From the NCBI RefSeq assembly GCF_004331485.1, contig NZ_SJKD01000001.1, forward strand, positions 1,302,001 to 1,366,000: a stretch of DNA of 64,000 nt, in the 5' to 3' direction. The notes under the pieces were generated by a model. It saw only the letters and a program-made list of their open reading frames with translations. It searched no databases and was not told the origin of the DNA. The stretch is from Kribbella capetownensis (GTDB lineage: Bacteria; Actinomycetota; Actinomycetes; Propionibacteriales; Kribbellaceae). Positions 60,423 through 64,000 of the stretch are shown in pieces. The number at the start of each line of letters is the position of its first letter. The stretch's first letter is position 1. Both the position numbers and the translations under genes were made by a program.

Positions 60423-61039
60423 GGGAGGGTGCGGGCAGCCGACTCCAGCAACAGTGTGGTGCTCGTCGCCCCCGGGTCCTGATGACCGGCGCTGCGCTCG
60501 CCCAGGTAGCTCGCGCGGCCCTTCCGCGCGACCAGCGGGACCGTCGCGTCCCGGCCCTTGGCGGCCGCCTCCGCCGCGGCGGTGAGCGCACCGGCGAGGT
60601 CCGCTCCGCCCGCGACCGCGGCGTCGTACGCGTCCAGAGCCGGCGCCCAGGCGTCGTACATGGTCTTGTCACCGAGCTCGGCCTTGCCGCGCTGGAGGAT
60701 GCCGCCGACGCCCGCCGTGAACGCCTCGCCGATCGTCGCCGGAGTCAGGTCGGCGCCGGCCAGCGCGGTCCCGAAGCGGAGGAAGAACGTGCCGTACAGC
60801 GGCCCGCTCGCCCCGCCGACCTTGCTGACCAGCGTCATCCCGGCCTTCTTCATCAACTCATCGACCGTCTCGAAGCTGGTCTCGTCCAGCAGCGCGACAA
60901 TTGCCCGGAACCCACGGTCCATGTTGGCCCCGTGGTCCGCGTCACCGATCGCCGAGTCCAGCTCAGTCAGGTACGCGGCATTGTCGTGCAAAGACCCCGC
61001 AGCATCCCGCAGCCAGTTGACGAAGTTGTCGACTCCCAT
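60419..61039 (-). CDS. dhaL: Dihydroxyacetone kinase subunit L
   Basis: A 206-residue ADP-binding subunit. The Mg-binding aspartates are in LTELDSAIGDADHGANMDRG (Asp28, 33, 35); KVGGASGPLYGTFF and the C-terminal DPGATSTTLLL are family marks. ADP stays bound and is rephosphorylated by DhaM. ATG 61039 is used; an in-frame GTG at 61045 overlaps the dhaK stop. Middle gene of dhaKLM. Confidence 0.95.
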   Translation of the reverse strand: MGVDNFVNWLRDAAGSLHDNAAYLTELDSAIGDADHGANMDRGFRAIVALLDETSFETVDELMKKAGMTLVSKVGGASGPLYGTFFLRFGTALAGADLTPATIGEAFTAGVGGILQRGKAELGDKTMYDAWAPALDAYDAAVAGGADLAGALTAAAEAAAKGRDATVPLVARKGRASYLGERSAGHQDPGATSTTLLLESAARTLP

Positions 61040-61041
61040 GC

Positions 61042-62046
61042 TCACGCGCCCCAGCGTAGGCCGGGGGTGTTGACCGGAGCGTCCCAGAGGCGTACCAGGT
61101 CGTCGTCCACCTTCAGCAGGGTGACCGAGCAGCCGGCCATCTCCAGGGAGGTGATGTAGTTGCCGACCAGCGAGCGGGCGATGGTGATGCCGGCGCGGTC
61201 GAGCAGTTGGGCCACCTCGTTGTACATCAGGTACAACTCGATCAACGGGGTACCGCCCATGCCGTTCATGAAGGCGATCACGGAATCGCCTTGCTGGTAA
61301 GGCAGATCGCTGACGACCGGGTCGACCAGCATCGCGGCGATCTCCTTCGCCGGTGCCAGCGGCAACCGTTGCCGGCCGGGCTCGCCGTGGATGCCGATGC
61401 CGACCTCCATCTCGTTGTCGGCCAGGTCGAACGTCGGCTTGCCCGCCGCCGGGACCGTGCACGAGGTGAGCGCCATGCCCATGCTGCGACCGTTGTCGTT
61501 GACCCTCTTGGCCAGGTCCGCGACCTGCTGCAGCGGCTGGCCCTCCTCAGCGGCCGCGCCGACGATCTTCTCCAGCAGCACCGTCACACCGACGCCGCGG
61601 CGGCCGGCGGTGTAGAGGCTGTCCTGGACGGCGACGTCGTCGTTGGTGACGACCGACAGCACCTCGGTGCCCGCGTCGGCCGCGGCCAGTTCGGCGGCCA
61701 TCTCGAAGTTCATCACGTCACCGGTGTAGTTCTTCACGATGTGCAGTACGCCGGCGCCCGCGTCGACCTCCTTGGTCGCCGCCATCATCTGGTCCGGCAC
61801 CGGCGAGGTGAACACCTCACCCGCGCAGGCCGCGTCCAGCATCCCGAGCCCGACGAAGCCGCCGTGCATCGGCTCGTGCCCGGATCCACCCCCGGAGATC
61901 AGTCCCACCTTCCCGGTCCTCGGTGCGTCCTTGCGGTACACGATCCGGTTCTCGTGATCCACCCGCAGCCGATCCGGATGCGCTGCCGCCATCCCCCGCA
62001 GCGCCTCACTCACAACATCACCAGGTTCGTTGATGAGCTTCTTCAT
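61042..62046 (-). CDS. dhaK: Dihydroxyacetone kinase subunit K
   Basis: A 334-residue substrate subunit that binds dihydroxyacetone covalently through His220 (GIGIHGEPG). [16 protein letters not shown] and [13 protein letters not shown] are signatures. MKKLINEP is the usual N-terminus, so ATG 62046 is preferred to the in-frame ATG 62055. Produces DHA phosphate for glycolysis. No glycerol dehydrogenase or regulator is adjacent; the MFS gene is 45 bp upstream on the same strand. Confidence 0.96.
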   Translation of the reverse strand: MKKLINEPGDVVSEALRGMAAAHPDRLRVDHENRIVYRKDAPRTGKVGLISGGGSGHEPMHGGFVGLGMLDAACAGEVFTSPVPDQMMAATKEVDAGAGVLHIVKNYTGDVMNFEMAAELAAADAGTEVLSVVTNDDVAVQDSLYTAGRRGVGVTVLLEKIVGAAAEEGQPLQQVADLAKRVNDNGRSMGMALTSCTVPAAGKPTFDLADNEMEVGIGIHGEPGRQRLPLAPAKEIAAMLVDPVVSDLPYQQGDSVIAFMNGMGGTPLIELYLMYNEVAQLLDRAGITIARSLVGNYITSLEMAGCSVTLLKVDDDLVRLWDAPVNTPGLRWGA

Positions 62047-62091
62047 GGCACCCATCTGAGCACACGCCCGCCCGGAACGGGAGCCCCCTGA

Positions 62092-63330
62092 TCACACGGG
62101 GGTCGCGGCCTTCACCTCGGACAGCAACGGAATCGACCGGATCGGTCGGCTCAGCGTGAGCAGAAGAGACGCGACGGTGAGGATCGCGCCCAGAACGCCC
62201 ACCGCGGTCCGGTGCCCGAAGCTCGCCAGCATCACGCCGCCGAGGGCAGGAGCAAGCGGCTGGGTGCTGGTGGCGAGGAACATGACGGCACTCTGCGCCC
62301 GCCCTTGCAGATGGTCCGGTGTGATCAGCATCTGGTAGCCGAACAGACCTGAGTTGAGCGCCGGGAGCAGGAGCATCGCCAGGGAGAGCAGCACGATCAG
62401 TGCGGCTGGTGCACTGGTGAAGGCGGTCGCCGTGAACGTGCACGCGACGATCCATGAGCCGACGATCGCGATGGCGCCGGTGCTGAACATGGCCAGCAGT
62501 TTCGGGGTGAGGATCGCGCCGAGCAGGCCGCCGACGCCCATGCCGGTCTCCAGCAACCCGATCACGGACGGCCGGACGCCGCGCTGCTGGAGGTCGAGGA
62601 TGAGGACCAGGACTGTCCCGTTGGCCGCGAAGTTCAGTGCGGTGGCGACCAGTGCGATCGTGCGCAGGGCGGGCTGCGCGAATAGCCAGGTGATACCGGA
62701 GCGGATCGAGCGCAGCATCGGCTCGGGCTTGGCATCGCGGGTTTCGGGAGCGCCCAGTGGATGGCGGATCAGCGCCAGCAGACCGGACATCACCAGGTAG
62801 GACAGTGCGTCGATCGCCACCGGGACCATGCGGCCGACGGCGAAGAGCAGTCCGCCCAGCGGTGCACCGGCCAGCGAAGCGACGTACATACGGCCCTGGT
62901 TGGCGGCGACCGCGGTGCCGATGTCCTCGGGCGGGACGATCTGCCGGAGGGCGGCGTTCTGGGCCGGCATGAAGAAGGCGGTGCTCATGCCGCTGCCGAG
63001 GGCTACCACGATCAGGTGCCAGATGGTCAGGTCGTCCATCCAGCCGGCCACAACGACTGAGCCGTACAGTACGGCGCCTGTCACGCCGCAGCTGATCAGC
63101 ACTACCCGGCGGCTCGTCCGGTCGACCAGTGCTCCGGCCGGCAAGGAGGACAGGGTGGCACCCAGGGCGTACGCCGCACCGACCAGACCTGACTGTGCCG
63201 GAGAACCGGTGATGGCCATGGCGAGCAGCGTGAAGACGAAGGTGCTCATCGCCGAGCCGAGGGAGCTGATCGTCTGACCGCTCAGCAGCTTGAGGTAGTC
63301 GCCGTTGCGCAGTAACCCCCGACCTGACAT
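62092..63330 (-). CDS. MFS transporter (EntS-like exporter family)
   Basis: A 412-residue permease with 12 helices and the MFS_3/EntS-type features GALVDRTSRRVVLISC and NQGRMYVASLAGAPLGGLLFAVG. ATG 63330 is used; in-frame ATG 63360 adds ten residues. Might be cotranscribed with dhaKLM, though a role in DHA uptake or export is only a guess from position; drug efflux is as likely. Confidence 0.87.
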   Translation of the reverse strand: MSGRGLLRNGDYLKLLSGQTISSLGSAMSTFVFTLLAMAITGSPAQSGLVGAAYALGATLSSLPAGALVDRTSRRVVLISCGVTGAVLYGSVVVAGWMDDLTIWHLIVVALGSGMSTAFFMPAQNAALRQIVPPEDIGTAVAANQGRMYVASLAGAPLGGLLFAVGRMVPVAIDALSYLVMSGLLALIRHPLGAPETRDAKPEPMLRSIRSGITWLFAQPALRTIALVATALNFAANGTVLVLILDLQQRGVRPSVIGLLETGMGVGGLLGAILTPKLLAMFSTGAIAIVGSWIVACTFTATAFTSAPAALIVLLSLAMLLLPALNSGLFGYQMLITPDHLQGRAQSAVMFLATSTQPLAPALGGVMLASFGHRTAVGVLGAILTVASLLLTLSRPIRSIPLLSEVKAATPV

Positions 63331-63387
63331 AACTGGGAGATTAGGTCCATACCAGGTCAATTACGGACGACTTGCAGCCTGCTGCAG

Positions 63388-63966
63388 TCAGTCCTTCGGG
63401 CGCAGGAGCGGCCGGACGACCTCGCGGGCGTCGTGGATGCGCGACTTGACCGTGCCGAGTGGGGCGCCGACCTCGGCGGCGATCTCCTCGTACGACAGGC
63501 CGTAGACGTCGCGGAGCACGAGCGGGGTGACCATCTGGGGCCGGTCGCGCTCCAGCGTCTCGAGTGCCTCGAGCAGGTCCAGGCGGGTGCCGGCGATGAC
63601 GCTGGTGGTGCGGGGGTCCGGCTTCTCCATCGCCTCCGGGTTGTGCGCGGCCTGGGCAGTGCGCTTCAGCTTGCGGTACGTCGACCGGGCCGAGTTCGCC
63701 GCGACCGAGTGGACCCAGGTGGAGAAGCTGCTCCGGCCGGAGTACGTGTGGATCTTGGTCGCGATGTTGAGCAGCGCTTCCTGAGCCGCGTCCTCGGCGT
63801 CCGCGGAGTACGGCAGCACACTGCGGCAGATGCGCAGTACCCGCGGATGGACCAGCCTGAGCAGGTCGTCCATCGCGTTCTTGTCGCCCCCCTTGGCCCG
63901 TTCGGCCAGGGCTCCGAGGTCGTCCGTCGGGCTGGTGCTCTCGCTCATCTGCGCCTTTGCTGTCAT
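63388..63966 (-). CDS. ECF-type sigma factor
   Basis: A 192-residue sigma factor: region 2 (AMDDLLRLVHPRVLRICRSVLPYSADAEDAAQEALLNIATKI, SFSTWVHSVAANSARSTYRKLKR) and region 4 (YGLSYEEIAAEVGAPLGTVKSRIHDAREVV). Start uncertain: ATG 63966, ATG 63948 (with AAAGG upstream) or ATG 63999 are in frame, and the true 5' context lies at the window edge. Confidence 0.88.
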   Translation of the reverse strand: MTAKAQMSESTSPTDDLGALAERAKGGDKNAMDDLLRLVHPRVLRICRSVLPYSADAEDAAQEALLNIATKIHTYSGRSSFSTWVHSVAANSARSTYRKLKRTAQAAHNPEAMEKPDPRTTSVIAGTRLDLLEALETLERDRPQMVTPLVLRDVYGLSYEEIAAEVGAPLGTVKSRIHDAREVVRPLLRPKD

Positions 63967-64000
63967 TCCGCCCCCGGCAGGGGACTCCCAGTGATCCATA

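Noticed and set aside
1..64000. tRNA, rRNA or known small RNA genes
   Set aside because: I looked for cloverleaf-like or rRNA-like stretches in the intergenic gaps and saw none; most gaps are under 250 bp. A covariance-model search would settle this.

Overview
The window is chromosomal DNA from a high-GC Gram-positive actinomycete. The signs are strong G/C third-position bias, frequent GTG starts, TGA/GTGA start-stop overlaps, an IdeR/DtxR-type iron box, several actinobacterial domains (DUF1206, DUF1707, PadR, FtsX), and a carbohydrate ABC importer without its own ATPase. The mix of genes would fit Kribbella or a relative in the Propionibacteriales, but that is an inference from gene content, not a database match. 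I saw no rRNA, tRNA, CRISPR array, transposase or phage gene.

A backbone runs through the window: seven de novo purine genes, all on the + strand (purA 1.8 kb, purD 30.0 kb, purB 33.4 kb, purC 43.8 kb, purS-purQ-purL 47.9-53.2 kb). They are separated by accessory modules. purQ and purL are themselves split by a 685-residue membrane protein gene coupled to both.

Layout: 0-1.5 kb DUF1206 fragment and a lipid kinase; 1.8-3.1 purA; 3.2-3.8 toxin-antitoxin pair; 3.9-5.8 membrane Ser/Thr kinase; 6-8.3 DUF1330, PfpI, and an SDR/TetR divergent pair with two matching operators; 8.5-9.7 secreted alginate-lyase-like protein; 9.9-13.8 iron-siderophore uptake (siderophore-interacting protein divergent from two FecCD permeases and an ATPase, iron box between); 13.8-17.6 MBL hydrolase, membrane protein, FKBP isomerase, alpha/beta hydrolase, secreted protein; 17.6-26.7 a catabolic island; 26.7-29.9 sugar ABC importer; 30-35.6 purD, ECF sigma pair, redoxin, purB; 35.6-41.9 FAD oxidoreductase, a YkcC/YkcB-like glycosyltransferase pair and a repeat-rich membrane protein interrupted by an in-frame amber codon; 42-43.7 TetR and FAD monooxygenase; 43.8-47.8 purC, VTT-like protein, PadR/ABC/FtsX operon; 47.9-53.2 purSQ-membrane protein-purL; 53-58 regulator/SDR pair, DUF1707, second ECF sigma pair, GNAT and cupin; 58-62 PEP-dependent dihydroxyacetone kinase with a DhaM-HPr-EI fusion; 62-64 MFS exporter and a further sigma factor.

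The catabolic island is the best candidate for an undescribed pathway. It combines two YCII-like small proteins, an extradiol dioxygenase, a FAH-family hydrolase, an SDR, a beta-keto acid cleavage enzyme, an FAD aromatic hydroxylase, two SMP-30 lactonases, DoxX and a GntR regulator. ATCGAT-centred motifs lie upstream of the outward transcription units and of the regulator. The parts read as aromatic hydroxylation, ring opening, lactone and C-C hydrolysis, and beta-keto acid cleavage. The substrate cannot be read from sequence.

Other notable points are the glycosyltransferase locus with a candidate Thr-rich acceptor, the self-contained phosphorelay fusion for DHA phosphorylation, a 24-bp near-perfect inverted repeat upstream of an ECF sigma gene, a nested stem upstream of purC, and several convergent gene pairs whose coding ends overlap.
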